64,000 bases of DNA from Taxillus chinensis (lineage: Eukaryota; Streptophyta; Magnoliopsida; Santalales; Loranthaceae), in the NCBI GenBank assembly GCA_023512835.1, contig CM042084.1, forward strand, positions 58,024,793 through 58,088,792, written 5' to 3'. Shown piece by piece: positions 1-10,795 of the stretch. Position numbers and translations under genes: made by a program. Below the pieces are notes generated by a model. The model was not told the DNA's origin. It saw only the letters and a program-made list of their open reading frames with translations, and did not search any database. Numbering within the stretch: position 1 is the stretch's first letter; every line of letters starts with the position of its first letter.

Positions 1-159
1 TAATTGCCCAAAATGCTTTGTGTTCCAATTCAACAGGCAAATGGCAGGCCTTTCCGTACAAGAGACGATAGGGAGACATTCCAATGGGCGTTTTGAATGC
101 TGTGCGGTAAGCCCACAACGCCTCATCGAGTTTTAGAGACCAATCTTTGCGGTTGCCTC
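1..159 (-). pseudogene. pol: Athila-1 integrase C-terminal fragment, out of frame
   Basis: This stretch aligns in reverse complement with 59013-59163 of Athila-2 and encodes the part after the integrase core (the DEALWAYRT and [14 protein letters not shown] regions). It is out of frame with the upstream pol ORF because a deletion at about position 158-162 removed the catalytic core. It runs off the window edge. Confidence 0.75.
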
Positions 160-2100
160 CCACTTCGAGAGGTAATCAACAGCCAAAAGGATGTACGAAA
201 ATCCATCTGATGGTGGGAAAGGTCCCATGAAATCGATTCCCCATATGTCAAAAAGTTCTACTGGCATAATGCCAGTTTGGGGCATCTCTTGCTTCCTTAT
301 AATCCCTCCTGTTCTTTGACACTGATCACATGACTTAACAAAGGTGTATGTGTCTGTGAACATGGATGGCCAGTAAAACCCACTTTGTAGGATCTTTGCC
401 ACCGTTCTTTGCACTCCTAAATGGCCAGCATAGTCAGATGAATGACAATGCTTCAATATGCTGTCCACTTCCTCTTCTGGCACACATTTTCTGATGATTT
501 GATCAGCACATTGCCTGTATAGAACAGGCTCATCCCAAATGTATCTTCTTGCATTAAAGAGGAACCTCTTCTTTTCCTGATAAGTAAACTCGATAGGTAC
601 ATAGTCACATGCATGGTAGTTCACGATATCAGCAAACCATGACGTCTTTGCTTTAGCTACAAAGAGCTGCTCATCAGGGAAGGTGTTTGAAATAGTAGCA
701 CCTTGAGTACTACCTTCCCCTAGCTCCAGCGTTGACAAATGGTCTGCCACAGTGTTGGAAGTCCCCTTCAAGTCTTTAATCTCCAGATCAAACTCTTGGA
801 GTAACAAAACCCATCTGATCAACCTGGGTTTCACATCCTTCTTGCTGAACAAGTATCTCAAGGTAGCGTGGTCGATATAGACAATGACCTTAGTGCCCAA
901 AAGATATGACCGAAACTTATCACAAGCAAATACCACAACAAGTAACTCTTTCTCTGTAGTGGTGTAATTCAGCTGGGCCTCATTGAGTGTGCGACTGGCA
1001 TAATATATTGCCCTGAAAACCTTGTCCCGTTTCTGCCCAAGCACTGCTCCGACTACAAATTCACTCGCATCACACATCAGCTCAAAGGGTTGCGACCAGT
1101 CTGGAGCTACTATCACCGGTGCTGAACTGAGCTTCTCTTTCAGCACTGTAAAGGCCTGAAGGCAGTCTTCCGAAAATATGAAAGGAACATCCTTCTCTAA
1201 AAGCATGCTTAGGGGCTTGGCAATTTTTGAGAAATCTTTGATGAACCGCCGATAAAACCCTGCATGACCCAGGAAGCTCCGGATGCCCTTCACATTGGTA
1301 GGAGGAGGTAGACTCTCAATGGTTGAGATCTTTGCTCTATCTACTGCCAACCCAGCTGCGGACACTCTATGCCCAAGGACGACTCCTTCCTTGACCATGA
1401 AGTGACACTTCTCCCAGTTCAAGACTAGGTCCTTTTCCTTGCATCGGATCAGCACGGTTTCCAGATTTCTGAGGCAGATGGAAAAAGATGAACCAAATAC
1501 CGAGAAGTCATCCATAAAGACTTCCATAATGTCCTCCACTAACCCTTGAAAAATTGCCATCATACACCTCTGGAAAGTAGCAGGTGCGTTGCAGAGACAA
1601 AATGGCATACGCCTGAAAGCATACATGACAAAAGGGCACGTGAATGTAGTCTTCTCTTGATCCTCCGGGGCAACTGCTATCTGGTTGCATCCAGAATAAC
1701 CGTCCAGAAAACAATAATATGGGTAGCCAGCTAACCGATCTAGCATTTGATCAATGAAAGGTAACGGAAAGTAGTCCTTACGTGTGGCTGTATTCAGCTT
1801 GCGGTAGTCAATGCACACGCGCCACCCGGTCACTGTGCGGGATGGAACGAGCTCGTTCTTCTCATTGCGTATCACTATCATGCCGCCCTTCTTGGGAACC
1901 ACTTGCACTGGACTAACCCAGGAGCTATCTGAAATGGCATATATGATGCCTGCTTTCCTCCACTTCAGAATCTCCTTGCCAACAACTTCCTTCATTACAG
2001 GATTAAGCCTGCGTTGGCGCTCTACAGTAGATGTATAAGACTCCTCCATCAGTATCTTGTGCATGCAGACCGCTGGACTTATACCTTTTATATCATCCAA
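133..2100 (-). pseudogene. pol: Athila-1 pol: reverse transcriptase, RNase H, integrase N-terminus
   Basis: A 655-codon open stretch continuous in frame with the upstream gag-protease ORF. Reverse transcriptase occupies about residues 40-235, with the catalytic box FMDD near residue 196. RNase H follows at about residues 335-440 (CDASEF, TTEKELL and YIDHATLRYL segments). The HHCC zinc-binding domain of the integrase is at about residues 555-605 (H-C-H then CDQCQRTGG). The integrase core starts ([15 protein letters not shown]) but then jumps directly to a downstream segment, losing the second Asp and the Glu of the DDE triad. The RT itself has no visible break, but integration function must be lost. 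The first Met shown is only the first one after an upstream stop at 2146. Confidence 0.92.
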
Positions 2101-2145
2101 AGACCACCCCAGGGCTTGCTTATGCTCCCTTAAGACTTCTAGTAG

Positions 2146-3306
2146 CTATCTGGTTTCTTCTACTGTTAAGGATGCAGCTACTATCACAGGGTAACGCCCT
2201 TGTGTATCCAAAAACTTGTACCTCAGATGTTCTGGGAGTTGCTTCAGAACTGGCAAGGGTTCCGTCAGTGCTGAGGATTCAGTTAAGGAAGGCTGCTGCT
2301 CAGTTTGGTCTTTCACCACTTCATAAGTCTCTTCCGGTTCCGTCTCAGCAAAATCCACCTGCTGCAATTCGTGATCCAAGCTTTCAGTGATCAAGCTTTC
2401 TTCGAAGTAGCTGTCCACGAATTCAGCAATCTGATCAATCCAATAACAGCTGGAATGATCATTTGCCTTGCGCATCGAACGCTCCATGTTGAACACCACT
2501 GCGTCTTCATCCACACGCAGCGTCAACTCCCTTGAGTTTACATCGATCAAGGCCCTTCCGGTACTCAAGAATGGCCTTCCAAGAATCAGCTGGACTCCTT
2601 TATCTTCCTCCATTTCCAAAACAACAATGTCCACTAAGAAGATAAAGCGATCCACCTTGATTAAAACATCTTCAATGATGCCCGCCGGCTTTCCTATCGA
2701 GCGATCAGCAAATTGTAAAGATATGGAAGTGGGCTTTATTCCAGTCAAGCCCAGTCGCCGATAGATAGACATTGGCATTAGATTTATACTCGCCCCTAAA
2801 TCACATAGGGCTTGCTCCAATTGCGAGGTGCCAATGGTGCAGGTCAGAGTGAAACTACCCGGATCTTTAAGCTTGGGTGGTAGCTTGTGCTGCACCACTG
2901 CACTGATGTCATTTGTGAGAGCCACTATCTCACAATCAGTGTAACTTCTCCTCTTGGACAGTAGATCCTTTAAAAATTTGACATATCCAGGCATCTGCTC
3001 CAAGGCTTCTATGAATGGGATGTTCACCTCCAGCTTCTTGAATACATCTAAGAATTTCTGGAACTGAGCATCTAATTTCTTTTTCCTCAGCCTCTGAGGA
3101 TACGGCATAGGAGGTTGATATAGAACGGGAAAGCTAACTTCAGGCTGACAGACTGTCGGTTGACTACTCCCAACCTTTTCCTTCTGGTCCTTACGTTGCT
3201 CAGCATCTCCTTCTTTAGCTTCCTCCTGGGCATGCTGTTCCGACTCCTCCTTGGTTGGCTCGATTTTCTTCTCTCCAGCTGGTAGTTCTTTCCCACTTCT
3301 AAGCAT
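2146..3306 (-). pseudogene. Athila-1 gag C-terminus and aspartic protease
   Basis: A 386-codon stretch in the same frame as the pol segment, ending at a TAG at 2146-2148. The first 90 residues are Lys/Glu/Gln-rich linker. The retropepsin-like domain follows, with the active-site motif DLGASIN encoded at about 2785-2805, then the LILGRPFLST strand typical of plant Gypsy proteases. The enzyme would cut the gag-pol polyprotein. In Athila-2 the equivalent of the terminal stop is a sense codon, so this is a nonsense mutation, not a natural end. Confidence 0.9.
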
Positions 3307-3402
3307 TATAGCTTTGCATTGCTCCCTTGGGTTGACCTCCGTATTGCTGGGAAAAGTGTTTGATGAAGATGGCCTAACTGCATTTGCTAGCTGGCCAATC
3401 TG

Positions 3403-3843
3403 CTACTCTATATTCTTCATGGCAGCCCCAAGATCCTGGACCGAAGTGGTAAGGGACTCAATCCTCGTCTCCCCCTTACTCATTTGGTCAGTTGCTTGCT
3501 TAGCAAATTGATAAAAGAAATTCCGCATCTCTTCATCCTTTGCCTTCTCTTTATCTTCCTCCTTCTGTTGAGGCATCTTCTGGAACCCAGGAGGAAGTTG
3601 TGGCTGAGAATGTTCTCCATATCTTGTCTTTGCTCCGATCCACAGGGACCTTAGTCTGCCTTTGCCATAAGTAAGGCCGTTGTTGAAATTGGTGAGGTCC
3701 TCCCCGATTCTGGGAGTTCTGGGCAACGGAGGATTCTGTGCACGGTTTGGATTCTGAAATTGTCTCTGGAATCCTCCACCTCGATTCCCAATATATTGGG
3801 CTTCTTCATATAGCTGGGCTACAGCAGCGTCTTCAGTAACTGC
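3403..3843 (-). pseudogene. gag: Athila-1 gag, middle segment
   Basis: Open stretch between two in-frame stops at 3844-3846 and 3403-3405. It encodes a Gln/Asn/Pro-rich linker and then a helical, charged region (MPQQKEEDKEKAKDEE, QATDQMSKGETR). Both flanking stops correspond to CAG (Gln) in the sibling element or in the expected reading, i.e. CAG-to-TAG changes. No zinc knuckle is visible here. Confidence 0.75.
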
Positions 3844-4845
3844 CTATGGTTGTTCAGTTCTGCCCTCTATACGAACAGCCATTACCGACATTTGCTCTGT
3901 CAGTAACTCCATCTTCCTTGTCAACTCATCGAACTGAGTTGAATTTGATGAATTTGATACCGCAGCCACTGGCTCAGCTCTAGGGCGTTTGTCATTTGAC
4001 CATTGGCAGTTGGACAACGCCATTCGCTCTATAAGCTCCACTGCTGCAGAAGGCTCCATCATCATGAACGCTCCTCCAACGGCTGCATCTATCATGCTCC
4101 TTGTATTTGCGTGCAGACCTGCATAAAAAGATTCGACTTGTAACCATTCTGGCCTGCCATGATTAGGACACCTCCTAACCAAGTCTTTGAATCGCTCCCA
4201 GGCCTCGTATAGTGACTCATCATCGTGTTGGGTGAATTGATTTATTTGGCTCCTTAAATGAATAACTCTTGTTGGTGGAAAGTACTTAGAGAGAAACTTC
4301 TCCACCATTTGGTCCAATGTGTGTATGCTGCCAGCAGGTAGGGACTGGAACCAACCAAGAGCTCGGTCCTTCAGGGAAAACGGGAAGAGTCGCAGCTTAA
4401 TGGCGTCATCTGAGACTTTATTGATTTTGATGGTGTCGCAAAGTTGCAAGAATCGCGCTAGATGGTTATGTGGATCATCTAGTGCCGAGCCTCGGAATGC
4501 ATCTTGCCCAACCATTTGCAGTAACGCAGGCTTCAGCTCGAAGTTATTTGCTTGGACCGGCACCCTTCTAATGCCTGAATACTCATCCGATAGTACAGGT
4601 CTAGCATAATCCATGAAGGTCCTCGGCTGATAACCGCCTTGGCCGTTGTGTCCCTGATCTTCTCTTGCTCTGTTTTCAGCCATGATTTCTTCACACAAGG
4701 TATGTAAGCCGTCCAACTGCTGTTCCGCTGCAACTAATACCCTCTGAGCCCTTCGCTGCTCTCGCAACGTCCGTTCGATTTCAGGATCGTATGGTAATAG
4801 CTCACCCCTGGTGTGACGCATACACAGAGGAATTTTCTCAAACAC
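3844..4845 (-). pseudogene. gag: Athila-1 gag, capsid-type N-terminal region
   Basis: A 333-codon open stretch starting 133 bp inside the primer site. About residues 120-260 match the retrotransposon gag domain, with landmarks LKDRALGWFQSLP, FLSKYFPPTR, QFTQHDDESLYEAWERFKDLVRRCP and WLQVESFYAGL. It would form the cytoplasmic virus-like particle. It ends in a TAG at 3844, which is a C-to-T change of a Gln codon. The Athila-2 copy is at 54078-55080. Confidence 0.92.
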
Positions 4846-4977
4846 CTATGGTACACCCCTGCAAAGTAGCAAAACCAACGAGATACCAGGTAACTCCGTA
4901 CTAGCAAACTTACAATCCAGATCACAAATAAACGTAAGCACCTAATGTCACTTAGTCCTAACAACGTTTGGCTTGCC

Positions 4978-4995
4978 TCCCCGGCAACGGCACCA
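4978..4995 (-). other. Primer binding site, tRNA-Asp type (Athila-1)
   Basis: On the minus strand, TGGTGCCGTTGCCGGGGA matches the complement of the 3' end of plant tRNA-Asp at 17 of 18 positions. It lies 6 bp inside the 5' LTR. Confidence 0.9.
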
Positions 4996-5001
4996 AAAAC
5001 T

Positions 5002-6407
5002 TGACCCGTATAAATTGTGTCTATAGGTTTTGCAGCAAGTGCACTGGTCAAGTAATAAAATGGAGTATTAAGACTGCGGTTGTCGAACCCACATGGAGGT
5101 AGCTAATGTTGTTAAGTAGCAAGCACTAAGCTAATAAGTTGATTTTATGTCTGGACAATTGATTTTTGTTGTACACATAGTTTGAACGAAAAATGATTAA
5201 ATCAGAATGTTGGCAAGCTATTGGTCTAGAAATTTCAGTGATTAAGGATCTACGGTCACAATGTTTACCACCCAATCGATTGTAATAGTCTGGTTATGGC
5301 TCTTGTTCTTGATTTATGTTCTAGTTTATGTTCATGTTGATTATCTCCTACCTATCTTACATTTGGTCCATGCTAAGATAGATTTAAGGCTTTTATCCCA
5401 TTTGGTCCATGTGAATAAAAGTGACCAAGGTAGATAAACAATCTAATAGTTGCAGACTTGGTCCATCATGCAATATTAAATCTAACTCACTAGTGTTCTA
5501 CCCTAGCCAAGGGCTAAGATTACCTAATTATGCATAAACTAGGCATTTCCATTCAAGCAAGTGTATTAAACAAGAACTGAATTCTATTTTATTGAACAAC
5601 CATAACCAAACTGAATATAATTTATTGGGGGCTGCATTGCTCCCCTAGACGAATAAAACTACTCCATAATCATGACAAAAGCAATAACAATTACAAGGAA
5701 GAACATGATTACAGTACCAGGACAATAAAGGAAGATCCCAAGATGAACCAGGACTCCAGCCTCCAACGACTCCGGCGTCTGCTGCCCAAAATCACTCCTT
5801 GCCAAGGACAATCCGATCTTTTAGCAATGGCTATAGCTCTTTTCAGAACTCAGATCAGATTCTCCCACTCAAGATGATTTACAATGCCTCCCAAGCCCCC
5901 TATTTATAGGATTTAGTGGGCCAAATTAGGGTTACAAAAAGTGTGCCCTAATTATAAATGTGGTCGCAGCCAAAATGACGTCGTTTTGGTTAGTGACACT
6001 ATTCGACGTTCTAGGCGAAATAAAACTCAAACTACACCAAATTTGACCCCAGTTCTTTAGAGGAAAATGATTAAAACAACAAAATACATCATTTGGAGCT
6101 CAAAAATGCCTGCACGTGAGAATGCACGTGAGAAAGCTTTTCACGTGCACCTTGATTTTGCCTTCATTTTGCTTCCATCTTCTTCCTATAGCTTCCTCTT
6201 GAGTGTATGGAGTGATCTAGCGAAGGTGTGTGGGAAAAGGTTGCTCCAAAACCTGCCAAAAACACTCAAAAAGTACCACTATACACCAAACAGGGTCTTC
6301 CTAGGGGTTAGAGCAAATATGTGTAAAATAGCATGCAAATAGGTACAAAACATACGCTAAAACACCCTATATAAGGTCTAGGATAACGGCATAAATGCAC
6401 GTTATCA
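5002..6407 (-). repeat. Athila-1 5' LTR, complete
   Basis: A 1406-bp LTR, on the minus strand starting TGATAACGTGCATTTATG and ending ATTTATACGGGTCA directly before the primer site. The TATA box is at 5901-5908 and a poly(A) signal AATAAA at 5588-5593 (minus). A near-perfect 25-nt palindrome built on CACGTG lies at 6124-6148, upstream of the TATA box. The plus-strand sibling LTR (52391-53910) is 1520 bp and clearly diverged from this one. Confidence 0.92.
5901..5908 (-). promoter_or_regulatory. TATA box of Athila-1 LTR
   Basis: CTATAAATAGG context on the minus strand. It is conserved at 9181-9188 and at 53004-53011 in the other Athila LTRs. Confidence 0.7.
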
Positions 6408-6731
6408 GAGTTCAACATCCGTCTTTGGCCCTCTAACTCCATGTTCTCCGATAGTCATCGGAATAGGTAGCTCCTGATGAACACATGGCCACATGAGGTG
6501 ATCATGACATTCCATGAACATCTTCATGTGAGCTTTCCACTGGGAGAAAAGCTCAGGTGTGAACTTTGGTAGTTTAGTCAGAGTGAAACCAGAACTCCGT
6601 GGTTGAGGAGCAGCGGCAGTAGTAGGTTGAGGTGGATCGACATTTTTACTATTGCTTCGATTGGGGAGGGGCTCTTGTGCACCTCGAGAGTTAAGGCGAG
6701 TGTTGAATAGCATACTTCTTTCTTCGTCCAT
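6408..6731 (-). pseudogene. gag: Sire-X gag N-terminus, interrupted by Athila-1
   Basis: Encodes the first 108 residues of a Sirevirus gag (landmarks MLFNTRLNS, KFTPELFSQWKAHMKMFM, GEHGVRGPK), starting at a Met 50 bp inside the primer site. At 6407 the sequence becomes Athila LTR, so the rest of this gag is not in the window. Sire-A and Sire-C contain the same region at 20944-20600 and 39471-39150. The duplicated copy is at 22620-22943. Confidence 0.85.
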
Positions 6732-6781
6732 TTGTTGAGAGAGACAAAGAGTGAGATCTCTACTTTGAGCAAGTAGACTTG

Positions 6782-6793
6782 CTCTAATACCAC
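6782..6793 (-). other. Primer binding site, initiator tRNA-Met type (Sire-X)
   Basis: TGGTATTAGAGC on the minus strand, one mismatch from the usual Copia primer TGGTATCAGAGC, next to the 5' LTR. Confidence 0.85.
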
Positions 6794-6794
6794 T

Positions 6795-8184
6795 TGTTGG
6801 TCCCTGGAAGCCTAGTGGGGGGTGAATAGGCTTTTTTCAAAACTCATTTCTAACTCTAGCGCAACACTAATACTGGTTAAGAGATAAGATCAATGCGGAA
6901 GATAACCAGATAGTTGAAGTATTTTGTTTTATTATCAAATGACAATTACAACAAAATAGAGCAGATTAAAGCTTGTAAAGCTTTTTGATCAACTGAGCAA
7001 ACTCTCTAACATTGTTTTAAAATCACTCACACACTAGCTAATATCTCTGTTTTAGCTCTTGTACATGTATGCATGTATCTAGTTTCTATTACACCTCGTG
7101 CACTTACAAAATATACAAGTGTTACTATTTATAACCATCCGTGAAAAACATCGTTGGAACTTGTTCTACCGAGCAACGTACAACATTGACTGTTCCTTGG
7201 TAACTTCTTTGCCTTGATTGCTATGGATGTAGAGTTCAAGATCTTGGGTTTGTAAAACATAAGTGTCTTTGTGAATTCCCAAGTGTAGTTAAAGTTATGT
7301 CCACATATCCGTGTGATCCACATGTAAGATATTTTTAGGTTATCAATGAGTTTGTATTACATCGGGACACAGCAAGCTGACTACTTTGAATGTGAAGAGA
7401 TAAGTTGAAGTAGTGTCCTCTTAATCCGTTGTAAAGTTCCTTACTTCGTGTTAATGAAGCTCGGATCCTTACTCCGTATCATTGATTGCTTACTCTGTGT
7501 CAGTTTAATACTGGTATCCTTATTCCATGTCAGCGCTTCCTTACTCCATATGAAAGAGAAGTCCAGAGAGCTTCCTTACTCTGCGTGAGGTAAAAGGTCG
7601 GATAGCTTATTCGGTATTAGCATATCCTTACTCCGCATGAGTAAAAGGTTAGGATTCCTTACTCCGCATCTATTTTCCTTACTCCATGCGAACAAGGACT
7701 TGGATCCTTATTTCGCACAAGTCGTTTCTTACTCCGCATGTATGGAAGACTCGGATTCCTTACTCCGTGTCTTCTTGTCCTTAGTCCGCTTGAGTGGAAG
7801 ACTTAGCTTATTATTCCACAATGACATTCTCTTACTCCGTGCGAGTTGTAAACTAGGATTCATATTCCGCATCTATTTGACTTAGTCTGTTTAAACTCTA
7901 AGACACGAAATCCTTAGTTTGTAGCTTTAAGCTTTAAGTGTTTAGTCCGCACGAATGATCCTTATTCCATATGAAGTGTAGACTTGGTCATTTACCAAGT
8001 ATTTGACGACTCTCACTCTTGTCCGGATCGGGATTATGTATCCTGTCCTCGGCTTTGGTCTCACGAGTGAAGGTCCAGATTAAGATCATATCTTCTGCAA
8101 TAACTTAAGATAAAACATGCAATGTCTCAAATCAAATTACATAGGGTTTATTCGCATCATCCAAATTCTAGGCTTGATCCAACA
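6795..8184 (-). repeat. Sire-X 5' LTR, complete, divergent subfamily
   Basis: A 1390-bp LTR, on the plus strand starting TGTTGGTCCCTGGAAGCC and ending CTTGATCCAACA. It has the same architecture as the other Sirevirus LTRs here (G-run near one end, many CCTTACTCC-type motifs, TATA-like ATTTATA), but the sequence is clearly different, so this is an older or separate subfamily. Its duplicated copy is 23007-24396, also 1390 bp. Confidence 0.85.
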
Positions 8185-8554
8185 ACCTTAATAATTGAAA
8201 TATGAACCTTTAAAAAATTCAATTCATAATCAACAATACCTGCCTAGGTTGCAAGCTAGGTTGAGGCCTATGGTACTTGATAACCCTAGTCCATACGGCA
8301 ACAAAAAAGCTACACCTTAACTCCACCAAAGACCTCTGCAGAGAAAAGCCAACATGTGCTTGTCACAAAGCATTAAGATGTAAAATCATACTGCCATTGA
8401 AAAGGTAATGAAGCAATAAAAAAGACAGTAGGAGTTTGAGAACTAAACAGTAGGTCCTGGCTTGACAGGCACTGCTGCTTTAGACACTACTGTAGGTAAA
8501 ACCTAGAAATCTACAAGTTCTTTCCTTTTCAGATTCAGCTACCCCAATAATTTT
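8185..8554. other. Unassigned 370-bp segment between two Sirevirus LTRs
   Basis: I recognise no element, gene or RNA here. It lies between the outer end of the Sire-X LTR and the start of a Sirevirus C-type LTR and recurs at 24397-24766 as part of the large duplication. It may be the only piece of pre-insertion DNA in the window. Confidence 0.5.
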
Positions 8555-9063
8555 TGATGGTCCCTTGGAGCCTAAAGGGGGGGGGGGGGTGAATAGGCTC
8601 TTATCGAAACTCTTTCTATTCTCTTATGACACAAATACTTATCTAGTTAAGTGATAGAATCACTGCGGAAGATAACCAGATAGTGGAAGTATTTTGTTTT
8701 ATTATTAAAAGATAAATACAACAAAATATAAGCAAAACTCTCTTACACTCTGTTTACAAAAAGGATTCACACACTAGCCTATATTATGTCTTTGAACTCT
8801 TGTGCATACACAGGATTGATTCAGGCTCGCTCGCACGCATTTTTAAATGTACAAGTATGAATATTTATACAAACATTCCTAAGAGACAACCTTGGAACTT
8901 GTAGTTCCGGAATGCGTTCAGCACTAACTATTCCTCGGTAATCTCTCTGTCTTGACTGCTGTGGTTTGTAGAGCTCAAGATCTTGGGTTTGAAGAGTATA
9001 ACTGCCTTTGTGAGTTCCCAAGTATAATTAAAGTTGTGTCCACATATCCGGGTGATCCACGTG
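8555..9063 (-). repeat. Sirevirus LTR fragment
   Basis: Starts TGATGGTCCCTTGGAGCC followed by a G-run of about 13, matching 24767-25274. It is cut at 9063 by the duplication junction, not by an insertion with a target duplication. Confidence 0.88.
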
Positions 9064-9065
9064 GG

Positions 9066-9365
9066 CCAAAATCACTCCTTGCCAAGGACAATCCGATCTT
9101 TTAGCAATGGCTATAGCTCTTTTCAGAACTCAGATCAGATTCTCCCACTCAAGATGATTTACAATGCCTCCCAAGCCCCCTATTTATAGGATTTAGTGGG
9201 CCAAATTAGGGTTACAAAAAGTGTGCCCTAATTATAAGTGTGGTTGCAGCCAAAATGACGTCGTTTTGGTTAGTGACACTATTCGACGTTCTAGGCGAAA
9301 TAAAACTCAAACTACACCAAATTTGACCCCAGTTCTTCAGAGGAAAATGATTAAAACAACAAAAT
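9066..9365 (-). repeat. Athila LTR fragment, duplication unit 2, left of Sire-A
   Basis: Matches 5786-6085, including the TATA box (9181-9188). It ends in AAAAT (9361-9365), the target duplication of Sire-A, and continues at 22293. Confidence 0.92.
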
Positions 9366-10652
9366 TGATGGTCCCTTGGAGCCTAAAGGGGGGGGGGTGA
9401 ATAGGCTCTTATTCAAACTCTTTCTTTTCTCTCAAGACACAAAGACTTATCTAGTTTAAGTGATAGAATCACTGCGGAAGATAACCAGATAGTGGAAGTA
9501 TTTTGTTTTATTATCACAAGGTGATTACAACAAAATAGAAGCAAACACTCTCTTACACTCTGTTTACAACAATGAACTCACACGCTAGCCAAGTTCCTTT
9601 TTCTAATTTTCTTTTTCACTTCGGCTCACAAGCTCTTTTACATGAAGTATAAGTATGAATATTTATACAAAGCATTCCTAAGAGACAACCTTGGAACTTA
9701 AAGTTCCGGAATGCGTTCCGCACTAACTATCCCTTGGTAATCTGTCTGCCTTGACTGCTGCGGATTGTGGAGCTCAAGATCTTGGATTTGAAGAGTATAA
9801 GTGTCTTTGTGAGTTCCGAGATACAATTAAGGTTGTGTCCACATATCCGGATGATCCACGTGTAAGATTCTTCTTGATCTAAATGCATTCGTCTTACATC
9901 GGGACAGCACGAGCTGATAACTTTAAATGCGGTTTTGTTGGAGCAGTGTCTTCTTGGTCCGGTGTAATTTTCCTTACTCCGTAGTTAATGAAGCTCGGAA
10001 CCTTACTCCGTGTCAGTGGTTGCTTACTCCGTATCTATTCAGTACTGGAATCCTTAGTCCGTGTCAGCGCTTCCTTACTCCGCATGTAGGTTCCTTACTC
10101 CGCATGTAAGTTCATTACTCCGTATGTAAGTTCCTTACTCCGTATGTAAGTTCCTTACTCCGTATGTAAGTTCCTTACTCCGTGTGTAAGTTCCTTACTC
10201 CGTATGTAAGTTCCTTACTCCGTATGTAAGTTCCTTACTCCGTATGTAAGTTCCTTACTCCGTGTGTAAGTTCCTTACTCCGGGCGAGTCATAAGTTCGG
10301 ATTCCTTACTCCGCATCTGGTTTCTTTACTCCGCATCTATTTTCCTTACTCCGCACTTATTTTCCTTACTCCGCACTTATTTTCCTTACTCCGCACTTAT
10401 CCTTTAAGTTCTTAGTCCGTAGGATTGTTCCTTATTCCGTATGTATTTGTTACTTGGTTATTTACCAAGTGTTTGACGACACAAACTCTTGTCCGGATCA
10501 GGATTATGTATCCTGTCCTTAGCTTTGCTCTCACGAGTGCATCTTTGGATTAGTGACATACCTTCTGCAATGATCAAATAAACACAAAAGATCTCAGATC
10601 AAATTACATAAGGCTTTATCAGCATTATCCAAATTCTGGGTTTGATCCAACA
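9366..10652 (-). repeat. Sire-A 3' LTR
   Basis: 1287 bp, TG...CA ends, almost identical to 21005-22292. It contains an 8-bp TATA-like TATAAATA (9660-9667, minus) and an 11-copy 20-bp tandem array. Confidence 0.95.
10071..10290. repeat. 20-bp tandem array in Sire-A 3' LTR, about 11 copies
   Basis: Unit TTCCTTACTCCGTATGTAAG, with variants GCATG or GTGTG in place of GTATG. Each unit contains the small inverted pair CTTAC/GTAAG. The same array is in the 5' LTR (21711-21930). Confidence 0.95.
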
Positions 10653-10665
10653 ATCTCCCCCAATT
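10653..10665 (-). other. Polypurine tract of Sire-A
   Basis: On the minus strand, AATTGGGGGAGAT directly precedes the 3' LTR (TGTTGGATC). It would prime plus-strand DNA synthesis. The same tract is at 40284-40296 and 46033-46045. Confidence 0.88.
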
Positions 10666-10795
10666 ATGGATATGCCCAAACCCTTTGTAATCTGATCTGG
10701 TAAGCGATGCAAAAGAATATCATACAGAATACGCAACACAACCAATTTCATTAATCAGCAACTAAATACAAATCAGCCTTAATACAGATTTTTCA

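Larger units (their letters stand above)
1..6407 (-). mobile_element. Athila-1, Ty3/Gypsy LTR retrotransposon (5' part, cut by window edge)
   Basis: Minus-strand element whose 5' LTR is at the right (5002-6407), followed leftward by a tRNA-Asp primer site, gag, aspartic protease, RT, RNase H and part of the integrase. The window starts inside the integrase, so the accessory ORF and 3' LTR are not visible. The gene order (integrase last) and tRNA-Asp primer are those of the Athila lineage of plant Metaviridae. Gag-pol is in one frame from 4845 to 133, broken only by three stop codons and one deletion. The right edge ends in the middle of a Sirevirus gag (6408), so Athila-1 inserted into that older element. 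The other edge of the target site cannot be checked here. Confidence 0.93.
5786..9063. repeat. Direct 3.28-kb duplication, unit 1
   Basis: This unit holds part of an Athila LTR, Sire-X gag, the Sire-X LTR, unassigned DNA and the start of a Sirevirus LTR. It recurs at 9066-9365 plus 22293-25274. The offset is constant (3280 bp) before the later insertion, and sampled stretches are about 99 percent identical. The unit 1-unit 2 junction is at 9063-9066, where a Sirevirus LTR (GATCCACGTG) changes abruptly into Athila LTR sequence (CCAAAATCACTCC). Confidence 0.88.

Noticed and set aside
4978..4995. tRNA-Asp gene
   Set aside because: Only the 3' 18 nt match, at the primer-site position of an LTR element; there is no cloverleaf.
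6067..6342. 91-codon ORF in the Athila LTR and its duplicate at 22282-22554
   Set aside because: Lies antisense across the upstream LTR and the palindrome, and the Athila-2 LTR does not keep the frame.
8185..8554. Host gene exon
   Set aside because: No open frame or splice pattern beyond chance, and the segment is duplicated only with its neighbours.
10071..10290. CRISPR-like array of regular repeats
   Set aside because: Units are contiguous 20-mers without spacers, inside a plant LTR and present in both LTRs of the same element.
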